A stretch of DNA of 35,574 nucleotides from Acetobacteraceae bacterium (GTDB taxonomy: Bacteria; Pseudomonadota; Alphaproteobacteria; Acetobacterales; Acetobacteraceae). The translations under genes were made by a program, and so were the position numbers. Position 1 is the stretch's first letter. Every line of letters starts with the position of its first letter. Below the pieces are notes generated by a model. It had not been told where the DNA came from. It worked only from the letters and a program-made list of their open reading frames with translations, and searched no databases. Below are positions 1 to 6,544 of this stretch, one piece after another. The stretch is from NCBI GenBank assembly GCA_020848935.1, contig JADLHF010000207.1, forward strand, positions 1 to 35,574. The letters run 5' to 3'.

Positions 1-39
1 AGAAATCTGCGTTGCAGTCAGCCAGAACTGATCGGACAT
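1..39 (-). CDS. IS5-family transposase, N-terminal fragment (partial)
   Basis: Only thirteen codons are visible, giving MSDQFWLTATQIS before the window edge. Many IS5-family transposases of alphaproteobacteria begin with an MSD-F-WLT-Q pattern, so this is the probable identity. A GGGAGG ribosome-binding site lies about 8 nt upstream on the minus strand. The catalytic DDE residues would lie outside the window. Confidence is limited by the very short peptide. Confidence 0.45.
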   Translation of the reverse strand, partial: MSDQFWLTATQIS

Positions 40-112
40 GGCGGGGACCTCCCGCCATCTCCAGAATCACACTCAAACGAGCCGCAGCAACAGATTTATT
101 GGGTCCTGAGCC
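1..112 (-). mobile_element. End of an IS5-family-like insertion sequence (runs off left edge)
   Basis: The minus strand carries the start of a transposase-like reading frame (positions 39 to 1), preceded by about 70 bp of non-coding sequence. That stretch ends near 101-115 in GGGTCCTGAGCCTAG, which read inward gives a plausible terminal inverted repeat (CTAGGCTCAGGACCC). The call rests on the start peptide resembling IS5-group transposases from memory. The other end and any target duplication lie outside the window, so the exact boundary is uncertain. Confidence 0.45.
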
Positions 113-130
113 TAGTGGGGGAGTGGCAGG

Positions 131-280
131 GAAGGGAAGAAAGCGTGTTCTTTTTTGGAAAAAAGAACCAAAAAACTTTTATTCGTAAGGGGATTCGGGC
201 GTGGCAGCGCCTCGGAACCAATTATCGAAAGTCTTTTTGCTTCTTTTTCTTCAGAAAAAGAAGACCTTCCTGCCTTCTTC
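131..280. repeat. Composite paired-hairpin repeat, copy 1
   Basis: A first hairpin at 147-168 has arms GTTCTTTTTT and AAAAAAGAAC. It is followed by CCAAAAAACTTTT, a variable core of about 50 bp, then AAAGTCTTTTTGC and a second hairpin at 240-263 with arms CTTCTTTTTC and GAAAAAGAAG around a TTCA loop. The right half resembles the reverse complement of the left half, so the unit is a large imperfect inverted repeat. It lies 3' of the decarboxylase gene (minus strand) and between that gene and the insertion sequence. The tails are U-rich on both strands, so a bidirectional terminator role is plausible. Confidence 0.8.
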
Positions 281-325
281 GCTACCGCTTCCGGCCGGAT
301 GGAGCCCACCCGGCCGGCGTTGGTG

Positions 326-1453
326 TCAGATGTAGTGTTCGGCCAGGGGCGCGAAGCCGTTGAAGCGCTGGCTGGCGTAGGTGGTGACGTAGGCGCCGGT
401 GGCCAGCACCTCCACCCGGTCGCCGGAGGCCAGCGCCAGCGGCAGGCGGTAGTTGCTCCTTTCGTACAGGATATCGGCGCCGTCGCAGGTTGGCCCCGCG
501 ATCGCCACCGGGCCGGTCTCGCCGCCGTCATGCGGGGTGGTGAAGCGGTACTTGATCGCTTCGCCCTCGGTCTCGGCCAGGCCGCCGAAGCGGCCGATGT
601 CGAGGTACACCCAGCGCACGGGGTCGTCGCCCTTGCGGCTGACCAGCACCACCTCGGCGGAGACCACGCCGGCATCGCCGACCACGGAGCGGCCGGGCTC
701 GATCAGCATGTCGGGCATGGCATTGCCGAAATGCTCGGTCATCGCGCCCATGATGGCGTTTGCGAAGGCGTCGATGCCCGGCACCTCGTCGCGATAGCGC
801 ACCGGGAAGCCGCCGCCCAGGTTGACCATGCGCAGGTTCACGCCGGCATCGCGCAGGTCGGTGAACAGCATTGCCACCTTGGCGATCGCCGCCTCGTAGC
901 TGCCGGTGGTGGTCTGCTGGCTGCCGACGTGGAAGGACAGGCCGAAGGGGTCCAGCCCCAGCTCGCCGGCGCGCAGCATCAGGGCGCGGGCATGGGCGAC
1001 GGTGGTGCCGAACTTGCGCGACAGCGGCCAGTCCGCACCGTCGTTCTCCACCAGGATGCGGCAATAGACCCGCGCGCCCGGGGCGTGTTCGGCCAGCTTC
1101 GCCAGCTCCTCGTCGGAGTCGAAGGCGAACATGTCCACGCCGGCTTCATGGGCGCGGCGGATGGCCGAGATCTTCTTGATGGTGTTGCCGAAGCTGATCG
1201 CCGACGGGGCGGCGCCGGCGGCCAGGCACGCCTCGACCTCCTCGATCCCCGCGGCATCGAAGCGGCTGTCGAGCTTGACCAGCCGGTCAAGGATCTGCGG
1301 CGCCGGATTGGCCTTCACGGCGTAGTAGATCTGCGCCAGCGGCAGCGCATCACGAATGGCGCGGAAGTTGGCCTCCACGCGGTCGATGTCGAACACCAGG
1401 CACGGCGTGGCCGGCTGACGGTCGGCAAGGAATCGTGCGATCTTGTTGTTCAT
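326..1453 (-). CDS. Ornithine/lysine decarboxylase (PLP fold type III)
   Basis: This cytosolic enzyme decarboxylates ornithine to putrescine, and possibly lysine to cadaverine, for polyamine synthesis. It has 375 residues, the usual length of the short alphaproteobacterial form. Visible active-site features are the PLP lysine in YAVKANP (K48), HVGSQ with H175, the phosphate-binding GGGFP (213-217) and EPGRS (252-256), and the catalytic cysteine in GPTCDGAD (C323). The pattern GPTCDGAD fits ornithine/lysine decarboxylases rather than diaminopimelate decarboxylase. I chose the ATG at 1453, which starts MNNKIARF and has a G-rich upstream stretch; an in-frame ATG at 1567 would add 38 residues unlike the family. 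The 5' leader contains two hairpins (see 1454-1805). A paired-hairpin repeat lies just past its 3' end. Confidence 0.9.
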   Translation of the reverse strand: MNNKIARFLADRQPATPCLVFDIDRVEANFRAIRDALPLAQIYYAVKANPAPQILDRLVKLDSRFDAAGIEEVEACLAAGAAPSAISFGNTIKKISAIRRAHEAGVDMFAFDSDEELAKLAEHAPGARVYCRILVENDGADWPLSRKFGTTVAHARALMLRAGELGLDPFGLSFHVGSQQTTTGSYEAAIAKVAMLFTDLRDAGVNLRMVNLGGGFPVRYRDEVPGIDAFANAIMGAMTEHFGNAMPDMLIEPGRSVVGDAGVVSAEVVLVSRKGDDPVRWVYLDIGRFGGLAETEGEAIKYRFTTPHDGGETGPVAIAGPTCDGADILYERSNYRLPLALASGDRVEVLATGAYVTTYASQRFNGFAPLAEHYI

Positions 1454-1805
1454 CGCGCGGTACCCCCAAATGGACGCCCACCTGTCACGTCGGTGGGACG
1501 TAGATTGCGAAACGGTCGAACGAACCAGCGACCAGACGGATTGGCCCGTGCGCAGAAACCCCTGCATCGGGACCCGAAGTGCCAGAACGCTTGACGTCGT
1601 TACGTAACCCTTTGGAGTTCACCGTCTGCCCCGCACCCTGGTTTGCACCAGGACCGGACGTAGCTGAACAAGGCGGGCCAGAGGCACGTGCGTTGCTGCG
1701 TAGGGGGCAGATAGGACCCCCACCCCCCCAGTGCAAGTGGTTTTTTCACCCCTCCCGCCCCCTGGCGCCGCATGCCGCGATGTGTTGCTTGGGGGTGGAC
1801 AACAG
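1454..1805. promoter_or_regulatory. Divergent intergenic region; candidate structured leader of the decarboxylase
   Basis: This 352-bp region separates two divergently transcribed genes and must hold both promoters. Read on the minus strand, it holds a hairpin with stem CCTGGT/ACCAGG and a GCAA tetraloop (about 1637-1652). A second stem, CCCACC/GGTGGG (1478-1498), lies about 25 nt before the decarboxylase ATG. Alphaproteobacterial ornithine decarboxylase genes are known to carry a conserved 5' RNA called the speF motif. I could not match its consensus by eye, so the connection is only a possibility. No convincing -35/-10 pair was identified. Confidence 0.35.
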
Positions 1806-2699
1806 ATGGTGGCAGGCACGTTGAACGGCGACGCGTTCCAATCCGAGTCGGCCCAGGCCCCGCCGGTGCGCGGCTGGTGGGATGCCGTGATGCGCACGTT
1901 CTGGCGAATCCAGAGCCACCGCACCGGGCTGGTGGCCGCCGGTTGTGCGTTCTATGCCACGCTGGCGCTGTTTCCCGCCCTGTCGATGCTGGTGTCGCTG
2001 TATGGCCTGGTGTTCGACCCCGCCAGCGTTGCCGCCCAGATGGACCTGCTGGAGGGCCTGTTGCCGCCCGATGCCTATACCTTGATCGACCGCCAGGTGC
2101 TCGACCTCGTCGGGCGGCCGCGCGCGGTGCTGGGGTGGAATCTCGGCCTGTCGGCGGCGGTGGCGCTGTGGAGTGCCTCCACCGGCACCAAGTCGATGAT
2201 CTCCGCCCTCAACCTGGCCTATGACGAGGCCGAGCGGCGCAATATCTTCACCTTCCAGGCGGTTGGGCTGGCGATGACGGCCGCGGCGATCCTGGCCGCC
2301 ATCGTCACCGTGGCCGTGCTGGTGGCGCTGCCGCGCGCCATCGACGTGTTGCGCCTGCCGGCCGGGACCGCGTGGCTGGTGCATTGGAGCAGCGTGCTGG
2401 TTCTGGTGCTGTTCGTGTTTGCCTCGCTGGCCGCGCTGTATGCCATTGGTCCGTCGCGCAGTGCGGGATACCGCCGCCGGGTGCTGCCGGGGGTGATCCT
2501 GTCCACCATCCTGTGGCTGGTGACCAGTGTGCTGTTCACCGTCTACGCGACCGATTTTGCCCGTTTCGACGCGGTCTATGGCTCGCTGGCCGCGGTGGCG
2601 GCGGTGATGCTGTGGTTCTGGGTCTCGGCCTATGTCGTGCTGCTGGGCGCGGAGTTGAACTCGGCGCTGGAGAAGGCGGCGGCGGCGTTCTTGCCTTAG
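1806..2699 (+). CDS. YihY/BrkB-family inner-membrane protein
   Basis: This is a 297-residue polytopic membrane protein of the YihY/virulence factor BrkB family, long mis-annotated as ribonuclease BN. Six hydrophobic segments are visible, including a first one starting GLVAAGCAFYATLALFPALS, which is characteristic of the family, and a last one containing LWFWVSAYVVLLGAELNSAL. The family's molecular function is not settled; a transporter-like role is usually suggested. The ATG at 1806 is preceded by a G-rich Shine-Dalgarno-like run; an upstream in-frame ATG at 1731 would add 25 non-conserved residues. Its stop codon overlaps the stop of the convergent metF by 4 bp (2696-2699), so there is no room for a terminator between them. 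Confidence 0.85.
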   Translation: MVAGTLNGDAFQSESAQAPPVRGWWDAVMRTFWRIQSHRTGLVAAGCAFYATLALFPALSMLVSLYGLVFDPASVAAQMDLLEGLLPPDAYTLIDRQVLDLVGRPRAVLGWNLGLSAAVALWSASTGTKSMISALNLAYDEAERRNIFTFQAVGLAMTAAAILAAIVTVAVLVALPRAIDVLRLPAGTAWLVHWSSVLVLVLFVFASLAALYAIGPSRSAGYRRRVLPGVILSTILWLVTSVLFTVYATDFARFDAVYGSLAAVAAVMLWFWVSAYVVLLGAELNSALEKAAAAFLP

Positions 2700-3625
2700 C
2701 CTGCGCGACGCGGACGCACGCCCAGGATGTGGGCGATGGCGTAGGTGAGGTCGGGCCGGTTGAGGGTGTAGAAGTGGAATTCGTCGATGCCGTTGGCCTG
2801 CAGGGTGCGCACCTGGTCGGCGGCGACGTGGGCGGCGATCATGCGGCGGGTTTCCATGTCGTCCTCGACGCCGTCGAAGTAGCGGCCGAGCCAGTCGGGC
2901 ACGCGCACGCCGCTGGTCTGGGAGAACTTCACCATCTGGCTGTAGTTCGACACCGGCATGATCCCCGGCACGATCGGCGCGGTGATGCCGGCGGCCAGGG
3001 CGAGGTCCAGGAAGCGCAGGAAGGTCGCGTTGTCGAAGAAGTAGTTGGTGATGGCGCGGGTGGCGCCGGCGTCGAGCTTGCGCTTGAGGTTGTCCAGGTC
3101 GGCCAGCGGGCTGCTGGCGGTGGGATGGATTTCGGGATAGGCGGCGACCGAGATCTCGAAATCGGCGACCTTTTTCAGGCCGGCGACGAGGTCTGCGGCA
3201 TACGCGTAGCCATCCGGGTGCGGTGCGTAGGCGCCGCCGCCGGGGACATCGCCACGCAGGGCGACGATGTGGCGGATGCCGGCGTCCCAGTACTGGCGGG
3301 CGACGTCGTCCACCTCGGCGCGGCTGGCGCCGACGCAGGTGAGGTGGGCGGCGGGGGTCAGGGTGGTGTCGGTGACGATGCGCGCGACGGTGGCGTGGGT
3401 GCGCGCCTGGGTGGTGCCGCCGGCGCCGTAGGTGACCGAGACGAAGCGGGGTGCCAGCGGCTCCAGGCGGCGGATGGCGGCCCAGAGCTGGGTTTCCAGC
3501 GCCTCGGTGCGCGGAGGGAAGAATTCGAAGGACAGCAGCGGCGGCGGCAGGCCGGCGCCGTGGGCCGGCATGCCGGCGAAGCGCGGGCCGGTGAGCCAGC
3601 GGGCCAGCGGCGACGGGTCGTTCAT
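2696..3625 (-). CDS. metF: 5,10-methylenetetrahydrofolate reductase
   Basis: This cytosolic flavoenzyme reduces 5,10-methylene-THF to 5-methyl-THF, the methyl donor for methionine synthase. The 309-residue product has family landmarks: the N-terminal LLSFEFFPPRT with the proton-donor glutamate region, FVSVTYGAGGT, HLTCVGAS, ALRGDVPGGG, an AAYPEIHP segment and ITNYFFDN. The ATG at 3625 has GGAG seven nucleotides upstream. It is convergent with the YihY gene, overlapping its stop, and divergent from mlaA. An AT-rich palindrome lies about 20 bp upstream (3646-3663) and is the best candidate for a methionine-cycle regulator site. No neighbouring metH or regulator gene is present. Confidence 0.95.
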   Translation of the reverse strand: MNDPSPLARWLTGPRFAGMPAHGAGLPPPLLSFEFFPPRTEALETQLWAAIRRLEPLAPRFVSVTYGAGGTTQARTHATVARIVTDTTLTPAAHLTCVGASRAEVDDVARQYWDAGIRHIVALRGDVPGGGAYAPHPDGYAYAADLVAGLKKVADFEISVAAYPEIHPTASSPLADLDNLKRKLDAGATRAITNYFFDNATFLRFLDLALAAGITAPIVPGIMPVSNYSQMVKFSQTSGVRVPDWLGRYFDGVEDDMETRRMIAAHVAADQVRTLQANGIDEFHFYTLNRPDLTYAIAHILGVRPRRAG

Positions 3626-3645
3626 CGGGGGCTCCACACAATACG

Positions 3646-3663
3646 CATAAAGATATTTATATG
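3646..3663. promoter_or_regulatory. AT-rich imperfect palindrome upstream of metF
   Basis: The sequence cataaagatatttatatg is an 18-bp imperfect inverted repeat (7 of 9 positions symmetric) in an otherwise 70% GC region, only about 20 bp before the metF start. Its position and AT-rich symmetry suggest an operator for an ArsR-type SAH/methionine-cycle regulator, or a -10-like promoter core. The identity of the regulator is inference. Confidence 0.4.
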
Positions 3664-3811
3664 TCTTTGCGGCGGTCGTGCAAGCGCGGATAGCGGGCGC
3701 GCGGGCTGTCATGGCGGATGCTGCCGCGCCGAACCGCCGGGTGTCGCGCGACACGCTTCCTGTGCAGCCGCCGACAGGGTATGAGGGGCCATGCCTGATT
3801 TGAGGACTGTC

Positions 3812-4606
3812 ATGCGCGCCACCGTTCATTCTAGGTTTCTGGCCCGGCTGGGCGCGGTTGTGCTGGGGGCGGCCCTGTTGTCGGCCTGCGCCACCGCGCC
3901 TAACCCGGCGGATGGCGAGGCGGTGGCCGAGTTCAACGCGCTGAACGATCCGCTGGAACCGACCAACCGGGTGATCTACGAGATCAATGACGGCATCGAC
4001 GTGGTGATCCTGCGCCCGCTGGCGCTGGTGTATCGCGCCGTTCTGCCCGATCCCGCGCGCCAGGGCGTGCGCAACGTGCTGGACAACCTGGCCAGCCCCG
4101 TGGTGCTGGCCAATGACATGATGCAGGGCAAGCCGAAGCGGGCCGGCGACACGTTCATGCGGCTGGTGATCAACTCGACGATCGGGGTGGCCGGGCTGTT
4201 CGACGTGGCCACCGGGCTGGGCTATCCCCGGCATTCCAGCGATTTCGGCATGACGCTGGCGGTGTGGGGGGCGGGCGAGGGGCCGTACCTGATGCTGCCG
4301 CTGTTGGGGCCGTCCAACCCGCGCGATGCGGTGGGGCGGGGGGCGGATATCGCGATGGACCCGTTCACCTGGATCGGCAAGGGCAGCACGGTGGATGCGC
4401 TGGGCTATGCCCGCACCGGCACCAATGCGGTGGACACGCGCTCGCGCTATATCGATGATCTCGACAGGCTGAAGGCGCAGGCGCTGGACCCCTATGCCAC
4501 GGTGCGCAGCCTGTACAAGCAGAACCGGCAGGCGACGATCAAGGAGGTGATCGCCGATGACCGCGGGACCGCCGCTGCCGCCAGGCGGGCGGCGCCGTCG
4601 CGCTGA
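3812..4606 (+). CDS. mlaA: MlaA/VacJ-family outer-membrane lipoprotein
   Basis: MlaA removes mislocalised phospholipids from the outer leaflet of the outer membrane and passes them to periplasmic MlaC. The product has a lipoprotein signal with lipobox LSAC. The family hallmark NDPLEPTNRVIYEINDGID follows, then RGVRNVLDNL-type segments (here RQGVRNVLDNL) and the conserved SSDFGMTLAVWGAGEGPYL stretch. Two starts are possible: ATG at 3791, with only 2 nt between GAGGGG and the codon, or ATG at 3812, with GAGGA at a 5-nt spacing. I prefer the latter, giving 264 residues and a signal of about 25. mlaC follows 100 bp downstream, but the Mla ABC transporter genes (mlaFEDB) are not in this window. 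Confidence 0.92.
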   Translation: MRATVHSRFLARLGAVVLGAALLSACATAPNPADGEAVAEFNALNDPLEPTNRVIYEINDGIDVVILRPLALVYRAVLPDPARQGVRNVLDNLASPVVLANDMMQGKPKRAGDTFMRLVINSTIGVAGLFDVATGLGYPRHSSDFGMTLAVWGAGEGPYLMLPLLGPSNPRDAVGRGADIAMDPFTWIGKGSTVDALGYARTGTNAVDTRSRYIDDLDRLKAQALDPYATVRSLYKQNRQATIKEVIADDRGTAAAARRAAPSR

Positions 4607-4647
4607 TGCAGGGCGCGCCGGGGTTGCGGCGGCCGGGCTGCAATCGC

Positions 4648-4693
4648 ACATGCCGCAGCAGAGCTGCGAGAAACATGCCGCAGCAGAGCTGCG
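4648..4693 (+). repeat. Tandem pair of 21-bp palindromic units between mlaA and mlaC
   Basis: Two identical copies of a 21-bp unit (4648-4668 and 4673-4693, 25-bp period) each contain the hairpin CGCAGC-AGA-GCTGCG. They lie just 5' of the mlaC ribosome-binding site. They could form two short stem-loops in the mlaA-mlaC mRNA that affect processing or mlaC translation. They are not followed by a T-run, so a classic terminator is unlikely. Confidence 0.75.
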
Positions 4694-4708
4694 GGGAACG
4701 GGGAGCTG

Positions 4709-5314
4709 ATGATGACCACCCGCCGTGTATTCCTGTCCGCCGGCGCGGCGCTTTTCGCCGGCGCCATGCCGGCCGCGCCGGCGCGTGCCGCCGATCCTGA
4801 CAGTGCCGCCGCCTTCGTCGATTCGATGCTTCGGGAATTGCTGGCGGTTGCCAATGGCGGCCAGCCGGTGACCGCCAAGCGCGAGGCGCTGGCGCGGATC
4901 GTCGAGGCGAGGGTGGACCTGGATGCGGTGGCGCGGTTCTGCCTGGGCCGGTTCTGGCGCATGGCGACCCCAAAGCAGCAGGCGGATTACAGCGCGCTGT
5001 TCCGACGGGTGCTGATCCGCAACATCAGCGAGAAGGTGGGCGAGTATGAGGGCGTGACCTACTCGCTGGGCCGCGCGGTGGCGCGCGGGGAGGATATCGC
5101 GGTGTCCACCGTGGTGACCCGGCCGGGCAATGCGCCGAACAAGGTGGACTGGGTGGTGGAGGCCGACGGGGCGCCGAAGGTGATCGATGTGATCGCCGAG
5201 GGTACCAGCCTGCGGCTGACACAGCGCAGCGACTATGCCTCGTACCTGTCGCGCAACGGCAACGATGTGCAGGCGCTGATCGACGCCTTGCGCCGACAGG
5301 CCGCCGCCGGATAG
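4709..5314 (+). CDS. mlaC: MlaC/Ttg2D-family periplasmic phospholipid-binding protein
   Basis: The predicted 201-residue exported protein shuttles phospholipids across the periplasm between MlaA and the inner-membrane Mla transporter. It begins with a twin-arginine-looking signal (TTRRVFLSAGAALFAGA) cleaved after ARA. Family features are the ARFCLGRFWRMATPKQQADYSALFRRVLI region and the C-terminal VIDVIAEGTSLRLTQRSDYA segment. The start may instead be the adjacent ATG at 4712, which has the better spacing from GGGAG. Tandem palindromes precede it, and a degenerate hydrolase gene begins a few bases after its stop. Confidence 0.9.
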   Translation: MMTTRRVFLSAGAALFAGAMPAAPARAADPDSAAAFVDSMLRELLAVANGGQPVTAKREALARIVEARVDLDAVARFCLGRFWRMATPKQQADYSALFRRVLIRNISEKVGEYEGVTYSLGRAVARGEDIAVSTVVTRPGNAPNKVDWVVEADGAPKVIDVIAEGTSLRLTQRSDYASYLSRNGNDVQALIDALRRQAAAG

Positions 5315-5319
5315 CCGCC

Positions 5320-5621
5320 GTGGCGGTGGCGCGCACCGCGACGCTGGGGATTGCCTGTCGCGCACCGCGGCGCGGGGGTTTGCCTGTCGCGCGGGCGGGG
5401 CGGTGGACGGCGTGCCGGTTGTGCTGCCGCACGGGTTTCCCGACGACGTCCACGCCCATGACGCGATGATGCCGGCGCAGGCTCCGCCGCGCTTTCCCGC
5501 CCCGCATGCCGCGCACTTCACGGCGGGGTACCGGCGGCGGGTGCTGGACCGGGTGGGCCATTTCCTGCCGCGGCGGGCGCCGGACGCGCTGGTGCAGGCC
5601 ATCGGTGCGCCGGCACGCTGA
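5320..5621 (+). pseudogene. Alpha/beta-hydrolase remnant: frameshifted and internally deleted
   Basis: Downstream of mlaC is a residue of an alpha/beta-hydrolase gene. The 3' part reads DGVPVVLPHGFPDDVHAHDAM, matching the oxyanion-hole region (VVLLHGFP) of the family. It then jumps to HFTAGYRRRVLDRVGHFLPR, which matches the C-terminal catalytic-histidine region (GVGHFLP). The whole middle, including the nucleophile elbow GxSxG, is missing. The 5' part (RTATLGIACR) is in another frame because a 29-bp tandem duplication (5330-5358 and 5359-5387) shifted it. Removing one copy restores a single frame running into the HGFP region. The gene is almost certainly non-functional. Confidence 0.75.
5330..5387 (+). 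repeat. 29-bp tandem duplication inside the hydrolase remnant
   Basis: Two adjacent 29-bp copies differ at four positions (for example ACGCT against GCGCG). Because 29 is not a multiple of three, the duplication breaks the reading frame. The differences show that it is not recent. Confidence 0.8.
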
Positions 5622-5737
5622 GCCGGGCGGTGTTCACCGAAGCGTGAACCTGCCTGGCGGTGGTCTCGCGCGGCTTCACGGCCGGCAATTTATGAAATAA
5701 TATTAAGCGATTGTCGTTCCCGTCGGGAGTTCAGCGC

Positions 5738-6508
5738 ATGCGTCTGCTGCCCGCCTTCGCCATGGTGCCGGCGCTGCTGCTCGCGGCGTTGGGGGGCGCG
5801 CGGGCGCAGGATGTGGTGCGCGTCGATGAACGGCAGTTCAAGTCCGGGGCCGGGCGGATCACGTTCAGCGAGGTGCCGATGGGTACGGTGAACCCGGTCT
5901 ATCCGCCGTCGCTGTATCGCGGCGGGGCGGACAGCCCCACCGTGCGGTTTGCCGGGTTCTTTCGCGGCCGGCGGCTGGGCACGGCGGGCGAGTGCCCGCG
6001 CGGCGCGCCGGTGACCGGGTGCCTGGCGGGCGCGCCCTCGGCGCCGCTGACGCTGGACATGGCCTCGCCGCGCGTTGCCACGATGGACAATTCCGGCGTG
6101 CCGGGCTCGCAATCGCCGGAACTGGGCGGGACGCCGCGGTGGAACGGACCGATCGCGATCTGGTTCGACCGCGACCTGGCGGCGGTGGGGCTGCAGGGCG
6201 GCTGGTTCGATGCCGTGGGCGGCGTGGCGATCACCGTGTACGACCGGCAGGGCCGCGTGCTGGGGCGGACCGCCAATCGCGGCACCGGGTTCGAGTTCCT
6301 GGGCTTGGCGACGCGCGATCTGGCGCCCAAGATCGCCGGGCTGGAGTTCCATCTGGTGGGGGCGGAGCCGCAGGGCTTCGGGGTGGACAATATCCGCTTC
6401 GGCGCGCCGCAGCAGATCGACCTGCCGGGGGTGACGCCGCCGGCGCCGAGCCCGCCGGCACCGCCGCCGCCGCCGCCGGCCCCGCGCCGGCCGCCGATTC
6501 TGCCGTGA
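5738..6508 (+). CDS. Exported protein of unknown function with proline-rich tail
   Basis: I do not recognise this family. The 256-residue product starts with a clear Sec signal (MRLLPAFAMVPALLLAALGGARAQ). A beta-rich domain follows, with alternating hydrophobic strands such as GPIAIWFDRDLAAVGLQGGW and VGGVAITVYDRQGRVLGR, reminiscent of secreted lectin-like or PEP-CTERM-type domains. It ends in a Pro/Ala-rich tail of about 35 residues with no sorting anchor. The start is ATG 5738 with GGGAG eight bases upstream; a TTG at 5711 is less likely. It is the first gene of the co-oriented srf-type cluster, 36 bp before the protease gene, and an AT-rich stretch upstream (5686-5712) may hold the cluster promoter. 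Confidence 0.7.
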   Translation: MRLLPAFAMVPALLLAALGGARAQDVVRVDERQFKSGAGRITFSEVPMGTVNPVYPPSLYRGGADSPTVRFAGFFRGRRLGTAGECPRGAPVTGCLAGAPSAPLTLDMASPRVATMDNSGVPGSQSPELGGTPRWNGPIAIWFDRDLAAVGLQGGWFDAVGGVAITVYDRQGRVLGRTANRGTGFEFLGLATRDLAPKIAGLEFHLVGAEPQGFGVDNIRFGAPQQIDLPGVTPPAPSPPAPPPPPPAPRRPPILP

Positions 6509-6544
6509 GCGCCATCCGTCTGGACGGCCGTTAGGAGCGTTGCG

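Noticed and set aside
115-280. Short Lys/Phe-rich open frames in the hairpin repeats
   Set aside because: They arise from translating the A/T-rich hairpins; similar peptides appear at every copy, in different frames, without ribosome-binding sites.
326-1453. Diaminopimelate decarboxylase (lysA) as the identity
   Set aside because: The length (375) and the GPTCDGAD motif fit ornithine/lysine decarboxylases; LysA proteins are longer and have a different C-terminal signature.
1454-1567. N-terminal extension of the decarboxylase from the ATG at 1567
   Set aside because: The added residues do not resemble the family and run through the predicted hairpin next to the real start.
5330-5387. CRISPR-like array
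   Set aside because: Only two directly adjacent copies without spacers; this is a tandem duplication within a decayed gene. The 12-bp repeats elsewhere also lack spacers.
5711-5737. TTG at 5711 as start of the first cluster gene
   Set aside because: ATG at 5738 has a proper Shine-Dalgarno and directly starts a good signal peptide.
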